Notes: generated from the letters alone by a model not told the origin. A DNA stretch of 64,000 nucleotides from WYZ-LMO2 sp038731605 (GCA_038731605.1 JAVYQP010000002.1:62001-126000), one strand, 5' to 3'. Positions 8,900 to 18,064 are shown, numbered from the stretch's first letter. Program-made: numbers and translations.

Positions 8900-9665
8900 C
8901 AGGTATCTCGACAAGCTCAGGATCAAGGAGATTGGGGAGGAGGATAGGAAGATATACGCAGAGGTCTTAGACCAGAGGACTCTGAAAACACTCTACAAGC
9001 TCTCGACAAAGTTCATCAAAGCCATGGGCGGAGTTGTGAGCACTGGAAAGGAGGCGAACGTCTTCTACGCAGATGGAATTTTCGAGGGCAAGGAAGTGGC
9101 GATGGCGGTGAAGATATACCGCATTGAAACGAGCTCCTTTGACAAAATGGACGACTACATTTTTGGCGACCGTAGATTTGAACATCGCATTTCTGCGAAG
9201 GAAAAAATCTATCTCTGGACCGAAAAGGAGTTTAGAAACCTCGAAAGAGCCTTTGATAGCGGGGTAAGGGTTCCAAAGCCATACGCCTATCTCAAAAACG
9301 TTCTCCTAATGGAATTCATTGGGGAGAACGAAATCCCCGCACCGACGCTCGTCGAGCTTGGAAAAGAGCTTGCAGAGCTCGATGTGGAGAAAATTTTCGA
9401 TGAAATAGTTGAGAACGTTAGAAAGCTTTTCCAAAAAGCGGAGCTTGTTCATGCGGATCTCAGCGAATACAACATCATGCTACTCGAAGACCCAGTGATA
9501 ATCGACATGGGTCAAGCGGTGCTCAAGGATCACCCCCTTGCGATCAGCTATTTGCGAAGGGATATAAGGAATGTCGTAAGATTTTTCAGCAAGTTTGGAG
9601 TCCGAGTCTCGGAGGAGGAGATTTTTGAGGAAATAGTGGGGGAGAGCAATGAGGATGGAGATTGA
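8880..9665 (+). CDS. rio1: RIO1-type serine kinase/ATPase
   Basis: Rio1 is an atypical kinase that acts as an ATPase in late small-subunit ribosome maturation. The ATP-binding loop is STGKEANVF (about 53-61), the hallmark of Rio1 rather than Rio2. The catalytic loop is VHADLSEYNIML (about 188-199) and the metal-binding loop is IIDMGQAV (about 206-213). The ATG at 8880 has GGAGG 8-12 nt upstream and begins MRVEDLDRYLD; an earlier in-frame start at 8865 is less likely. It overlaps the KH-protein gene downstream, a pairing that fits a joint role in 18S-like rRNA processing. Confidence 0.95.
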   Translation: MRVEDLDRYLDKLRIKEIGEEDRKIYAEVLDQRTLKTLYKLSTKFIKAMGGVVSTGKEANVFYADGIFEGKEVAMAVKIYRIETSSFDKMDDYIFGDRRFEHRISAKEKIYLWTEKEFRNLERAFDSGVRVPKPYAYLKNVLLMEFIGENEIPAPTLVELGKELAELDVEKIFDEIVENVRKLFQKAELVHADLSEYNIMLLEDPVIIDMGQAVLKDHPLAISYLRRDIRNVVRFFSKFGVRVSEEEIFEEIVGESNEDGD

Positions 9666-10176
9666 AGTCCCAGAGGACAGGGTGGGGGTTGTAGTTGGGA
9701 AAGACGGAGAAGTGAAGAGGAAGATCGAGGAGAAGTGTGGTTGTAAACTGCAGTTTCGTGGAAACCTCGTTCTGGTGGATTTTGAAGACAACCTCGGATT
9801 TATGAGGGCTAAAAACGTCATCCTCGCAATTGCCCGTGGTTTCAATCCTGAAATAGCGCTCAAACTACTGGAAGACGAAAACCTTGTTTTTGAGTCTATC
9901 GATCTCTCCCAAATCGTTCCGGAGTCTGCGATGAGGCGGATTATGGGCAGGATAATCGGGAGAGAGGGAAAGATTAGAAAGCAGATAGAGGACACGCTGA
10001 ACGTGCACATAAGGATCCAGGACAGGTATATTTCAATAATTGGCGATTATGAAAGTGTCAGCGTTGCAAGAGAAGCCATAAACATGCTCATTGAAGGAGC
10101 GCAACACTCTACTGTGCTCAAATTTATTGAAAAGAGAAAAAGAGACCTCAAAAGCAGGAGTCTCGACTGGCTATGA
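9649..10176 (+). CDS. KH-domain RNA-binding protein (Pno1/Dim2-like)
   Basis: A 175-residue protein with two KH domains. The first has VPEDRVGVVVGKDGEVKRKIEEKCG (split over about 5-29) and the second GRIIGREGKIRKQIED (about 103-118). Both carry the GxxG loop (GKDG, GREG). The architecture matches the archaeal homologue of eukaryotic Pno1/Dim2, a pre-40S assembly factor. It overlaps rio1 upstream and topA downstream (4 nt), an operon linking ribosome assembly and topology genes. Confidence 0.9.
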   Translation: MRMEIEVPEDRVGVVVGKDGEVKRKIEEKCGCKLQFRGNLVLVDFEDNLGFMRAKNVILAIARGFNPEIALKLLEDENLVFESIDLSQIVPESAMRRIMGRIIGREGKIRKQIEDTLNVHIRIQDRYISIIGDYESVSVAREAINMLIEGAQHSTVLKFIEKRKRDLKSRSLDWL

Positions 10177-12134
10177 GCTGGCTGATCATAACAGAGAAGC
10201 AGAGCGCTGCGAGCAGAATCGCATCGCTTCTTTTCAAGGATGCGAAGGCTTTGAAGGATGGAAAAATCGTCTACTACTACTCGAAATCGAACGATGCATA
10301 CGTTCTTGGGCTCAAGGGACATGTTGTTGAGCTCGATTTCCCAAAGAAGTTCCGCAGTTGGACGAAAACGAAGCTCGTAGATCTGATAAACTCGGAGCTC
10401 GTCACGGTTGAGAAGGAAAAGGCGATAATATCCCTGCTTCGAGAACTCGCAAAGAAATCGCAACGGGTAACGATCGCAACGGACTACGACAGAGAAGGGG
10501 AATTAATAGGCTTGGAAGCAGTGGAAATAATCAGGGCTGTGAAAGAAGACGTAAAGGTAGACAGAGCGAGGTTTAGTGCGATAACGAAGGAGGAGATAGC
10601 AAAGGCGTTCGCAAAACCAGAAAAACTCGACTTAAACCTTGCGAAGTCTGCGTTGGCAAGACAAAAGATCGACCTGATCTGGGGCGCAGTTTTGACGAGG
10701 TTCATTTCCCTGAGCTCTCGTAGGCTTGGAAAAGACTTTTTAAGCGTAGGTCGTGTTCAAACTCCAACTCTGAGGCTCATAGTTGAAAGAGAAAAGGAGA
10801 TAGAGAACTTCAAGCCCGAGAAATACTACGAGATCTCGTTGGATCTCGGCTTTATAGCAAAGCACCCGAAGAGGTTCAAAGACCTCAGTTCAGCGAAAGA
10901 GGCGATCTCAAAGATTGGAGAATTTGCGCTCGTTAAGAACTTCGAGGTCAAGAAAAGAGTAGAACCAAAGCCCACACCTTTTAACACCACCGAGTTTCTC
11001 AGGGAAGCGTCCGCATTCATGCCCCCGCATGTTGCGATGAGCGTCGCAGAAAACCTTTACATCAACGGCTACATAAGCTACCCACGAACGGATAACACAG
11101 TTTATCCAGAGTCTCTCGATCTCTTGAGAATAGTTGAAGCGTTTAAAGACAGCGAGTTCTCGAAGGAGGCTAAAAAGGTTCTTGAGCAAGAGACGATTGT
11201 GCCCTCGAAGGGCAAAAGGAGAACAACAGATCACCCACCTATACATCCGACTTCGGTTGCGAAAAGAGGCGAGCTAACGAAAGAGGAGTGGATCATCTAC
11301 GAGCTCATAGTTCGAAGGTTTCTCGCTACGCTCGCTAAGGATGCGATTTGGGAGATGAGAAGGGCTGAACTCGAAAGCGGTATCGAGTTCATAGCCATTG
11401 GTAAAAAGCTCGTCGAACCCGGGTGGAGGGAGATATACGTTTACTCGAAGGCTGAAGAAGTCGCTTTGCCGATGCTAAGCGTTGGTGAGAAGCTTAGAAT
11501 AATCGACAAGAGACTTGAGGAAAAAGAAACTCGCCCACCACCGAGGTTCAGTTCTGCGTCCCTGATCAAGCTGATGGAAAAACTTAACCTCGGAACAAAG
11601 TCAACAAGGCACGAGATTCTAAAAAAGCTGGTCAGCAGAGGATACGTGGCTGGGAACCCATACAGACCGACGCAGATAGCGTTTTCAGTCATAGATGTCT
11701 TGCGTGAGAAAGCAGAGACTATAACCTTGCCAGAAATGACAGCAAAGCTTGAAAAAGAAATGGATGAGATCGCAGAGGGTAAAAAGAGCGAGGAGGAAGT
11801 CGTTTTGGAGTCCAGAAAGCTTCTCGAAGAGATCATGAGCGAGATCAAGATCGAAGAGATCTCTGAGAAACTTCGAGAAGGAGTTAAGAAGGATAAGGTG
11901 ATTGGAAAGTGCCCACAGTGTGGGAAAGAGCTTGTATTAAGGAGATCGAAGGCGAAAAAAAGGTTCATAGGCTGTAGCGGGTATCCCGAGTGCAACTTCT
12001 CCTTGCCTCTACCGCAGAAAGGTTCTCTAACCGTTACAGCGAAAGAATGCGAGAAGCACAGAACAAAGATTCTTCGAGTGAGGGACAAGAAAACGTGGAG
12101 CTTTTGTCCAATTTGCAACGCTAAGGATTTATAG
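10173..12134 (+). CDS. topA: DNA topoisomerase I (type IA)
   Basis: The enzyme relaxes negative supercoils by transient single-strand cleavage. The Toprim domain is at the N-terminus (MSWLIITEKQSAASRIA, then TDYDREGELIG around 110-120). The active-site tyrosine is in GYISYPRTDN (Tyr about 304). A four-cysteine zinc finger CPQCGKEL...CSGYPEC is at about 581-610, followed by a second, less regular Cys/His group ending SFCPICN. At 653 residues it is full length and is not reverse gyrase, as there is no helicase part. It ends convergently with, and overlaps by 14 nt, the HTH gene on the minus strand. Confidence 0.95.
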   Translation: MSWLIITEKQSAASRIASLLFKDAKALKDGKIVYYYSKSNDAYVLGLKGHVVELDFPKKFRSWTKTKLVDLINSELVTVEKEKAIISLLRELAKKSQRVTIATDYDREGELIGLEAVEIIRAVKEDVKVDRARFSAITKEEIAKAFAKPEKLDLNLAKSALARQKIDLIWGAVLTRFISLSSRRLGKDFLSVGRVQTPTLRLIVEREKEIENFKPEKYYEISLDLGFIAKHPKRFKDLSSAKEAISKIGEFALVKNFEVKKRVEPKPTPFNTTEFLREASAFMPPHVAMSVAENLYINGYISYPRTDNTVYPESLDLLRIVEAFKDSEFSKEAKKVLEQETIVPSKGKRRTTDHPPIHPTSVAKRGELTKEEWIIYELIVRRFLATLAKDAIWEMRRAELESGIEFIAIGKKLVEPGWREIYVYSKAEEVALPMLSVGEKLRIIDKRLEEKETRPPPRFSSASLIKLMEKLNLGTKSTRHEILKKLVSRGYVAGNPYRPTQIAFSVIDVLREKAETITLPEMTAKLEKEMDEIAEGKKSEEEVVLESRKLLEEIMSEIKIEEISEKLREGVKKDKVIGKCPQCGKELVLRRSKAKKRFIGCSGYPECNFSLPLPQKGSLTVTAKECEKHRTKILRVRDKKTWSFCPICNAKDL

Positions 12135-12414
12135 CCCTGTAGAGGTCGTCGATGATCTTCAAAACATAGACCCCACAGCTCGTGAGCTTGTAGTTCTCGC
12201 CCTCCTTTGTAACGAGACCGAGTTTTGAAAGCGCTTTGAGGTGTCTGTCGATTATGCTTGGGTTCAGTCTTGTCTCAAACATGATCTGGGAAAATTTTTT
12301 AGGATTGTTTCGTAAGGATTTTAGGATTTCACCAACACCTTTTCGTGAAATAACCTTGAGTATCTCCCTTATCTCCTCCTCGCTTTTAAGCTTATAGATA
12401 TCGTCTGAGTCCAT
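12121..12414 (-). CDS. Small winged-helix transcriptional regulator
   Basis: A 97-residue protein with a winged-helix fold: a helical start (KSEEEIREILKVISRKG), a recognition-helix region (MFETRLNPSIIDRHLKALSKLGLV, about 44-67) and a wing (TKEGENYKLTSCG). It resembles archaeal ArsR/HTH-type regulators that act as dimers. It is divergent from the polyferredoxin gene across 133 nt, so that gene and itself are the obvious candidate targets. Its 3' end overlaps topA. Confidence 0.7.
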   Translation of the reverse strand: MDSDDIYKLKSEEEIREILKVISRKGVGEILKSLRNNPKKFSQIMFETRLNPSIIDRHLKALSKLGLVTKEGENYKLTSCGVYVLKIIDDLYRAINP

Positions 12415-12516
12415 TCACCATCAAGTGGTTTCGACGCTTTTTAATTTTGCTGTTCTTATGCGGTGTGGCAAACTTGAAGCCGACTGCGATTTATTGTGAT
12501 ATGTAGGGGTTAGTAA

Positions 12517-12528
12517 GGTTTATAAACC
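12517..12528 (+). promoter_or_regulatory. TATA box of the polyferredoxin gene
   Basis: GGTTTATAAACC, a perfect palindrome of 12 nt, lies centred about 25 nt before the ATG at 12548. This favours that ATG over the upstream GTG at 12533 as the start. Confidence 0.55.
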
Positions 12529-12547
12529 ATGCGTGGAAGAGGCGGTG

Positions 12548-13660
12548 ATGGTTGGGGGAATTATAATTAATAAATACGAAAGAACTCTTGAGTTCACAGC
12601 CGAGCACTGCGTAGGTTGTGGGATCTGCGAAAGTGTTTGTCCAAAGAGCGCAATAGAGATACGGAGGAATGGGGCAAACTTCGTTGCAGAGATAAGCGAT
12701 GCATGTGTGGTTTGCGGAATCTGCGCAGACCTTTGCCCATACGGTGCTTTGAGACACGAAGGGGGAGTTTACAGAGATCTCCTCGAGGAAGTGGGGTTCA
12801 GAAAAGTCGAAATCGATGAAGATCTGTGCATACTCTGCGGGCTCTGCATGCGAGAGTGTCCAAGGGGAGCGATAAGAGTTGTTAGACACGTGGACAAAAG
12901 TAAGCTCAGAAGAGGGACTTTCAGGATAAAAGAGGGCTGCATAGACTGCAGGCTTTGCGTCGAAGTTTGTCCAACGAAGGCGATCAGCGTATACAAAGGA
13001 AAGCCAACAATAGACTCGAACAAGTGCATATTTTGCGAGATGTGCGCAAGAATCTGCCCGATGAACGTGCTCGAAGTTCGATGCGACTCTTGCAGGAACA
13101 TCGCTGAGAAAGTCCATGCGCTTAGCGGTAAAGTCGTTGTTGACGAAAGCATTTGCTCGACATGCGGAATTTGCGCAGAGGTTTGCCCAGTAAAGGCGAT
13201 AAGGGTTACAAAGGTCTTTGAGGGAGAGCAGAAGTGGTTTAAGGAAAAATGCGTTGCGGAATGCACTGTTTGTCGAGACATCTGTCCAAACTTCGCAGTC
13301 AGCTACAGCTACGAACCCGAGAAGGTCGTGAAGTTCAACGGCAGGTGCAACTTCTGCGGGACTTGTGAAAGATTTTGCCCAGGGAATGCAATCGAGATAA
13401 GGCGCAAGTTACCAGTCGAGTTCCAAGTTGACTTCAGAGAAGTGAGCAGAGACGGTAGAACGAAGTTGATAAAGCTCGTCGGCAACTGCATAGGTTGCGG
13501 AATCTGCGCAAGCATATGTCCAGTAGGAAAGAAAGAAATCCTCGAAATCGTAGACGGTGCGGTGGCGGAGAAGGAAACGAGCGAGTGCACAGCTTGTGGG
13601 CTTTGTGTGGCAAATTGCCCTGTGGGAAGTCTGAGAGTTTTTGAGGTCTCAGGACAATAG
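12548..13660 (+). CDS. Polyferredoxin with about ten [4Fe-4S] motifs
   Basis: A soluble electron carrier of about 370 residues made almost entirely of ferredoxin repeats. Ten CxxCxxCxxxC(P)-type motifs are readable, beginning with CVGCGICESVCP and ending with CTACGLCVANCP. The seventh (CVAECTVCRDICPN) has an irregular first spacing, and an extra CDSC pair lies between motifs five and six. No transmembrane segment or other enzyme domain is seen. It stands alone between a divergent HTH gene and a convergent beta-oxidation operon. It resembles polyferredoxins of methanogen hydrogenase and heterodisulfide reductase systems, but the partner is not encoded here. Confidence 0.9.
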   Translation: MVGGIIINKYERTLEFTAEHCVGCGICESVCPKSAIEIRRNGANFVAEISDACVVCGICADLCPYGALRHEGGVYRDLLEEVGFRKVEIDEDLCILCGLCMRECPRGAIRVVRHVDKSKLRRGTFRIKEGCIDCRLCVEVCPTKAISVYKGKPTIDSNKCIFCEMCARICPMNVLEVRCDSCRNIAEKVHALSGKVVVDESICSTCGICAEVCPVKAIRVTKVFEGEQKWFKEKCVAECTVCRDICPNFAVSYSYEPEKVVKFNGRCNFCGTCERFCPGNAIEIRRKLPVEFQVDFREVSRDGRTKLIKLVGNCIGCGICASICPVGKKEILEIVDGAVAEKETSECTACGLCVANCPVGSLRVFEVSGQ

Positions 13661-13696
13661 CTTTTTCTTTAAATTTCTCCCCAGCAAAAAATAAGA

Positions 13697-14608
13697 TTAA
13701 CGAATTCCGAGCCTCTTCAACAACTGTGTCGCTCTCTCTTGTCCGTAGAACTCGTAAACGCCTCCCTTGCTTCCCGGTTTCACACTTGGGTCCCCGAGAT
13801 AGCCAGCGTCGACAAGCTGGACTAAGAGCTTTGGTGGTGCCCACTTTGGATCTTTTGTCATCTGGAACATCGCTTCATAGATGCGAAGTCTTGTGTCGAG
13901 CCCGACGAGGTCGCCGGTTTCGATTGGTCCCATCGAGTAACCGTAGCCAAGCATCATTGCGATGTCGATGTCTTGTGGGGTTGCAATGCCTTCTTGGAGC
14001 ATTAGCATCGCTTCTTTGCCAAGAATAAGCCCAAGACGAGTTGTTGCAAATCCCGGGGAGTCTTTGACGACTACAGGAACTTTTCCGAGCTTCGAAAGCC
14101 AGTCCTTAATCTCAAGAACGAGTTTTTTCTCTGTCAAAAGCCCCTCGATCAGCTCAACAAGCTTTTGGATTTGTGCTGGATTGAAGAAGTGAATCCCAAG
14201 GAACTTCGACGGATCCTTAACTGCGGAGGAGAGCTTTGTTATGCTTATTGAACTCGTGTTGGAACCGATGACAGCATCGCAGAGCTGGCTAACCTCTCGA
14301 AGCACCTTTAACTTCAAATCCACATCCTCGTATACCGCCTCGATTATCAGATCGCACTCTTTCAGATCTGCGTAGTTCTGCGACGTCTTGATTCGAGAAA
14401 GAACTTTCTCTGCGTCGCTTTTGCTCATCTTTCCCTTCTCTACGAGCTTCATAACTCCGAATCTCCCGTTCTTAATCGCTTCGATGCCCTTGTCCAGCGC
14501 CTCTTTCCTCGAATCAACTGCAACGACTTCGTAGCCTTGCTGAGCAAAAAACTGTGTTATTTGCGTCCCCATCAAACCAAAACCAACAACCCCGATGCAT
14601 TTAAACAT
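13697..14608 (-). CDS. 3-hydroxyacyl-CoA dehydrogenase
   Basis: NAD-dependent oxidation of L-3-hydroxyacyl-CoA, third step of beta-oxidation. The N-terminal Rossmann motif is VVGFGLMGTQITQFFAQQG (about 7-25), followed by GSNTSSIS (about 113-120) and IHFFNPAQIQKLVELI (about 138-153), which carries the catalytic His and the CoA-facing residues. The C-terminal dimerisation domain (about 185-303) contains GYGYSMGPIETGDLVG. Length is normal for the short bacterial and archaeal form. It is the last gene of a five-gene operon, 4 nt after the enoyl-CoA hydratase. Confidence 0.95.
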   Translation of the reverse strand: MFKCIGVVGFGLMGTQITQFFAQQGYEVVAVDSRKEALDKGIEAIKNGRFGVMKLVEKGKMSKSDAEKVLSRIKTSQNYADLKECDLIIEAVYEDVDLKLKVLREVSQLCDAVIGSNTSSISITKLSSAVKDPSKFLGIHFFNPAQIQKLVELIEGLLTEKKLVLEIKDWLSKLGKVPVVVKDSPGFATTRLGLILGKEAMLMLQEGIATPQDIDIAMMLGYGYSMGPIETGDLVGLDTRLRIYEAMFQMTKDPKWAPPKLLVQLVDAGYLGDPSVKPGSKGGVYEFYGQERATQLLKRLGIR

Positions 14609-14612
14609 CTTA

Positions 14613-15359
14613 TCACCTCCTCTTCTCGAGAAACTCCTTCATAAGCCTCTTCGCCTCCTCGCTTGCGAACAGAATCGAGAATAGGCTCGCCTCGTATCTC
14701 AGACCATCTCTAAGCGGAGTGTTCATCGAGGCGTTCAAAGATCTTTTTGCGAGCTTCACCGCAATCTCGGACTTCTCTGTGATTTTGTTTGCAATCTCCT
14801 TTGCCCTTTCCATTAGTTTCTCGTGTTCAACGACCTCGTCAACAAGACCAATGCGAAAAGCTTCGTTTGCATCGATTATTTCGCCTGTAAGCACGAGTTT
14901 CTTCGCCATTCCAAGACCGACGAGCCTTGGTAGCCTTTGCGTCCCTCCTGCGCCGGGAATTATGCCGAGGTTTATCTCTGGTTGCCCGAACTTCGCCTTG
15001 TTGCTCGCTACCCTTATATCGCAAGCCATTGCAAGCTCTAAGCCACCGCCAAGGGCAAAGCCGTTGATCGCTGCGATTGTTGCGATTTCAAGCTCTTCTA
15101 TTCTTGCAAAAAGCTCTGTTCCGAGTTTTGTTGCTTCTATTGCTTTCAACGGATCTCTTTGGATTAGTTCGTTCACATCAGCTCCAGCTGCGAAAGCCTT
15201 ACCGCTACCCGTGATTATCAGCACACGAACTTCCTTTTCAGCTCTTTCAACGATTTCTCTGAGTTCTTCTCTGGTTTTTGTATCGAGAGCGTTCAGCTTT
15301 TCTGGTCTGTTCAGCGTTGCGATCCCTATTTTACCTTCGACGGTGTATAGAACGTTCAT
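14613..15359 (-). CDS. Enoyl-CoA hydratase/isomerase (crotonase family)
   Basis: Hydrates trans-2-enoyl-CoA to 3-hydroxyacyl-CoA. The 248-residue crotonase fold shows the first oxyanion-hole region SGKAFAAGADVNEL (about 52-65), the second in NGFALGGGLELAMACD (about 101-116), and FGQPEINLGIIPGAGGTQR (about 125-143) with the glutamate used in catalysis. The start codon overlaps the acyl-CoA dehydrogenase stop (ATGA arrangement), so translation is coupled. Confidence 0.95.
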   Translation of the reverse strand: MNVLYTVEGKIGIATLNRPEKLNALDTKTREELREIVERAEKEVRVLIITGSGKAFAAGADVNELIQRDPLKAIEATKLGTELFARIEELEIATIAAINGFALGGGLELAMACDIRVASNKAKFGQPEINLGIIPGAGGTQRLPRLVGLGMAKKLVLTGEIIDANEAFRIGLVDEVVEHEKLMERAKEIANKITEKSEIAVKLAKRSLNASMNTPLRDGLRYEASLFSILFASEEAKRLMKEFLEKRR

Positions 15360-16513
15360 ATTCTCCCCAGAATTTGCCTCGCTATTATCTGTTTCTGGAT
15401 CTCCTTTGTCCCCTCGTAGATTTCTGTGATCTTTGCATCCCTATAGTAGCGCTCCGCAGGATACTCGCCTATGTATCCATAGCCACCGTGGAACTGCACG
15501 CACCAGTCCGCAGCCATCACCGCAGTCTCGCCAGCGAACCACTTTGCCATCGAGGAAAGCTCTGGGCGAGGATTGCCAATGCTACAATACCAAGCTGCTT
15601 GCCACGTCAAAAGCCTTGCAGCTTGTATCCTTGTTGCGATTTCTGCAATCTTAAACTGTGTGTGCTGGAACGCTCCTATTGGCTGATCGAACTGCTTTCT
15701 CTGCTTTACGTAGTTTATCGCAAGATCCAATGCTCCCTGTGCAATTCCGACAGCCTGTGCAGCAACTCTCGGTCTCGTATGGTTGAAGAACTCCATAAGC
15801 TGATAAAATCCCCTACCCGGCTCCCCGAGAATGTTCTCGTCACCAACACGGACGTCTTTGAGCACGATCTCAGCGGTATCGCTCGCTCTCAAGCCGAGCT
15901 TGTTCTTTATCTTTGTAGCCTTGAACCCCTTGGACTTGCTCTCAACGATCGCAAAAGTTAGCCCTTCGTGCTTCTTTTTACCTTCGAAGGTTCTACCGAG
16001 AACTAAGACGAAGTCGCAGACACTACCGTTGGTGATGAAAGTCTTAACTCCGTTTATGACCCACTCGTCCCCTTCCTTGACTATCTTCGTCTTCACACTC
16101 GCAACATCACTCCCCGCTTCTGGCTCCGTCGTCGCCATAGCGGAAATCCCATTTTTCTCGGTCACCCATCGTAGATACTTCTCCTTTTGTTCCTCGTTGC
16201 CGAATAGAATCAGCAATTCCGTGCCAAACGTCGAGCTGAGGCAAGCGTTGCCTAATCCAGGGCTTACACGGTAGAATTCTTCGGTGACCAAGCACTCCTC
16301 GAGCAGACTCAATCCCATGCCCCCATATTCTTCGGGAATCTTTATCGTTGAGAACCCAAGTTTCCTCGCCTTTTTCACGAGCTCTATTGGATACTTCTCC
16401 TCCCTGTCGCACTCTTCGATCAGCTCCTTCGTGAACTCCTTCTCGGCAAACTCTCTCGCAGCCCTTCTTATGTCTTCTTGCTCCTCACTCAACTTGAAGT
16501 CCACAAAAATCAC
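15356..16513 (-). CDS. Acyl-CoA dehydrogenase
   Basis: FAD-dependent enzyme for the first oxidation of beta-oxidation, passing electrons to an electron-transfer flavoprotein that is not in the window. The 385-residue protein has the family sequence blocks SAMATTEPEAGSDVAS (about 127-142), the FAD-contacting FITNGSVCDFVLVLG, RKQFDQPIGAFQHTQFKIAE (about 266-285) and the C-terminal catalytic region ITEIYEGTKEIQKQIIAR, where Glu in YEGT is at the usual catalytic-base position. The start overlaps the DUF35 stop. Chain-length preference cannot be told. Confidence 0.95.
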   Translation of the reverse strand: MIFVDFKLSEEQEDIRRAAREFAEKEFTKELIEECDREEKYPIELVKKARKLGFSTIKIPEEYGGMGLSLLEECLVTEEFYRVSPGLGNACLSSTFGTELLILFGNEEQKEKYLRWVTEKNGISAMATTEPEAGSDVASVKTKIVKEGDEWVINGVKTFITNGSVCDFVLVLGRTFEGKKKHEGLTFAIVESKSKGFKATKIKNKLGLRASDTAEIVLKDVRVGDENILGEPGRGFYQLMEFFNHTRPRVAAQAVGIAQGALDLAINYVKQRKQFDQPIGAFQHTQFKIAEIATRIQAARLLTWQAAWYCSIGNPRPELSSMAKWFAGETAVMAADWCVQFHGGYGYIGEYPAERYYRDAKITEIYEGTKEIQKQIIARQILGRI

Positions 16514-16902
16514 CCCTTTCTAAACCAGACCTTCCAAACCCCGCTCCCATCTTTTGCGGTGTAGAGCGAAACCTCATCCCCAACAAAAACCTCTTCTTCA
16601 CTCCACCCCATAACACGAACGTCGCCAAATCTTGCGACCACGATCCTGTAGGGCTTGCTCCACTCGTAGCCACTTGGTATTGAGTAAACAACGGTGAAGC
16701 ACTCCACAACTCCTTTTCCAGTTATTTCAACCCACTCAGTTTCACTTCCACATACGCAATCAGCTCTTGGCGGATAGTAGCTTCTCCCGCATTTGCAGAT
16801 CGTTTTGTATACCTTCCCCTCTTCAAGCCCTTTCCAGAATTTTTCAGTCTTCGTAACCGGGATTCTGTGCTTTAGTCTTAGCTCTCTGCTTTCAACGATC
16901 AT
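16510..16902 (-). CDS. Zn-ribbon OB-fold protein (DUF35), thiolase partner
   Basis: A roughly 130-residue acyl-CoA-binding OB-fold protein with a zinc ribbon CKCGRSYYPPRADCVCGS near its N-terminus. DUF35 proteins form complexes with archaeal thiolases and bridge substrate channelling. I place the start at the ATG at 16902 (MIVESRELRLKHRIP) because it has a strong GGAGGTGAT just upstream, which also contains the thiolase stop codon. A longer reading frame from 17007 runs through the thiolase 3' end and is unlikely. Gene order thiolase-DUF35 is the standard archaeal pair. Confidence 0.9.
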   Translation of the reverse strand: MIVESRELRLKHRIPVTKTEKFWKGLEEGKVYKTICKCGRSYYPPRADCVCGSETEWVEITGKGVVECFTVVYSIPSGYEWSKPYRIVVARFGDVRVMGWSEEEVFVGDEVSLYTAKDGSGVWKVWFRKG

Positions 16903-16906
16903 CGCA

Positions 16907-18064
16907 TCACCTCCCAAAGATGAAAACCCAGCAGAAATGTCCTGTGCCACCCACGTTGTGGGTAAGGGCTCTGTAATGTTTGAGATCCACTTGCAGTTTT
17001 CCTGCATCTTCTCTAAGCTGTTTCACAACTTCGTAAACCATCGCAACACCCGTCGCAGCCAATGGATGCCCCTTCGCCTTAAGTCCGCCGAAGGTGTTAA
17101 CCGGAATTTTCCCACCAAAGTCGGATTCACCATTCTCGATGAACTTGCCACCTTCGCCCTTTCTGCAAAAGCCAAGGTCTTCGTAAGCCATTATCTCCGC
17201 AATCGTAAAGCAGTCGTGAACTGTCGCCAAATCAAAGCTCTTCAGCGGGTCGTCGATTTTCGCTTTTTTGTAAGCCATCTCTGCTGCGATCCTCGTAGCC
17301 TTCAGACCAACGAAGTCTTCACGCATCGTCATGTTCGATGTGTCCGAAGAGAAACCAACGCTTTCGATCCAAATCGCATCCCAGCCATGCTCTTTAATCG
17401 CTTTTTCGCTCGCAAGAATCGCAGCGGATGCGCCATCGCTTATTGGAGAGCAATCGTAGAGCTTGAGCGGGTATGTTATCGTTCTCGAGTTCAACACGTC
17501 TTCGACGCTAATCTCCTTCTGGAAATGTGCCTTTGGGTTTTTTACAGCGTTTCTGTGTGCTTTTACAGCAACCATCGCCATCTGTTTCTCGGTTGTTCCG
17601 AATTTCGCCATGTGTGCGGTTGCGTGCATTGCGTAATAAGCTGGGAAGGTCGTGCCGTAGAAGTGGTGCTCCCAGAGGTAGTTCCCCGCTCTACCGCCGA
17701 TTGCAGCGGACGTTGCTGTATCGACTTCGGTCATCTTTTCCACGCCTATTGCGATCGCAATGTCTGCAAGCCCTGATTTTATCGATGAGAACGCAGTGTA
17801 AACAGCGGCACTTCCAGTTGCGCACGCAGCTTCGACACGTAGAGGTCCTTTGCCTGCAAACCCGCAGTATTCGTTCACGACAACCGCTGGCATCAATTCG
17901 TATCCACGAGTTCCAACACAGCCAACGACGCTGATTTCGATATCCTCTTGGCTTAGATTTGCATCTTTTAGAGCTTCTTTCACAGCTTCGAACGCCAACT
18001 CCTGCAAGGTAACTTCTCTCTGCCCGAACTTCGAGCAACCAACACCGACGACACCAACTTTCAT
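16907..18064 (-). CDS. Thiolase family protein (acetyl-CoA C-acyltransferase, archaeal type)
   Basis: The 385-residue thiolase fold carries the nucleophilic cysteine in VEAACATGSAAVY (Cys about 85), a His in the NTFGGLKAKGHPLAATG block (about 339-355), and a final VGGTGHFCWVFIFG with the GTG loop. It is first in the beta-oxidation operon and is directly coupled to its DUF35 partner. In this context it most likely catalyses the thiolytic step; the same family also provides acetoacetyl-CoA for mevalonate synthesis. A TATA-like GTATTTTAAGG lies about 25-30 nt ahead of the ATG. Confidence 0.9.
   Translation of the reverse strand: MKVGVVGVGCSKFGQREVTLQELAFEAVKEALKDANLSQEDIEISVVGCVGTRGYELMPAVVVNEYCGFAGKGPLRVEAACATGSAAVYTAFSSIKSGLADIAIAIGVEKMTEVDTATSAAIGGRAGNYLWEHHFYGTTFPAYYAMHATAHMAKFGTTEKQMAMVAVKAHRNAVKNPKAHFQKEISVEDVLNSRTITYPLKLYDCSPISDGASAAILASEKAIKEHGWDAIWIESVGFSSDTSNMTMREDFVGLKATRIAAEMAYKKAKIDDPLKSFDLATVHDCFTIAEIMAYEDLGFCRKGEGGKFIENGESDFGGKIPVNTFGGLKAKGHPLAATGVAMVYEVVKQLREDAGKLQVDLKHYRALTHNVGGTGHFCWVFIFGR

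Noticed and set aside
10173..12134. Reverse gyrase
   Set aside because: The topoisomerase I is 653 residues and lacks the helicase half that defines reverse gyrase.
12533..12547. GTG start for the polyferredoxin at 12533
   Set aside because: The TATA box at 12517-12528 would leave this codon upstream of the expected transcription start; the ATG at 12548 fits.
16903..17007. Longer N-terminus (35 extra codons) for the DUF35 protein
   Set aside because: It would run through the thiolase 3' coding end, and the ATG at 16902 has a strong GGAGGTGAT ribosome site at the right distance.
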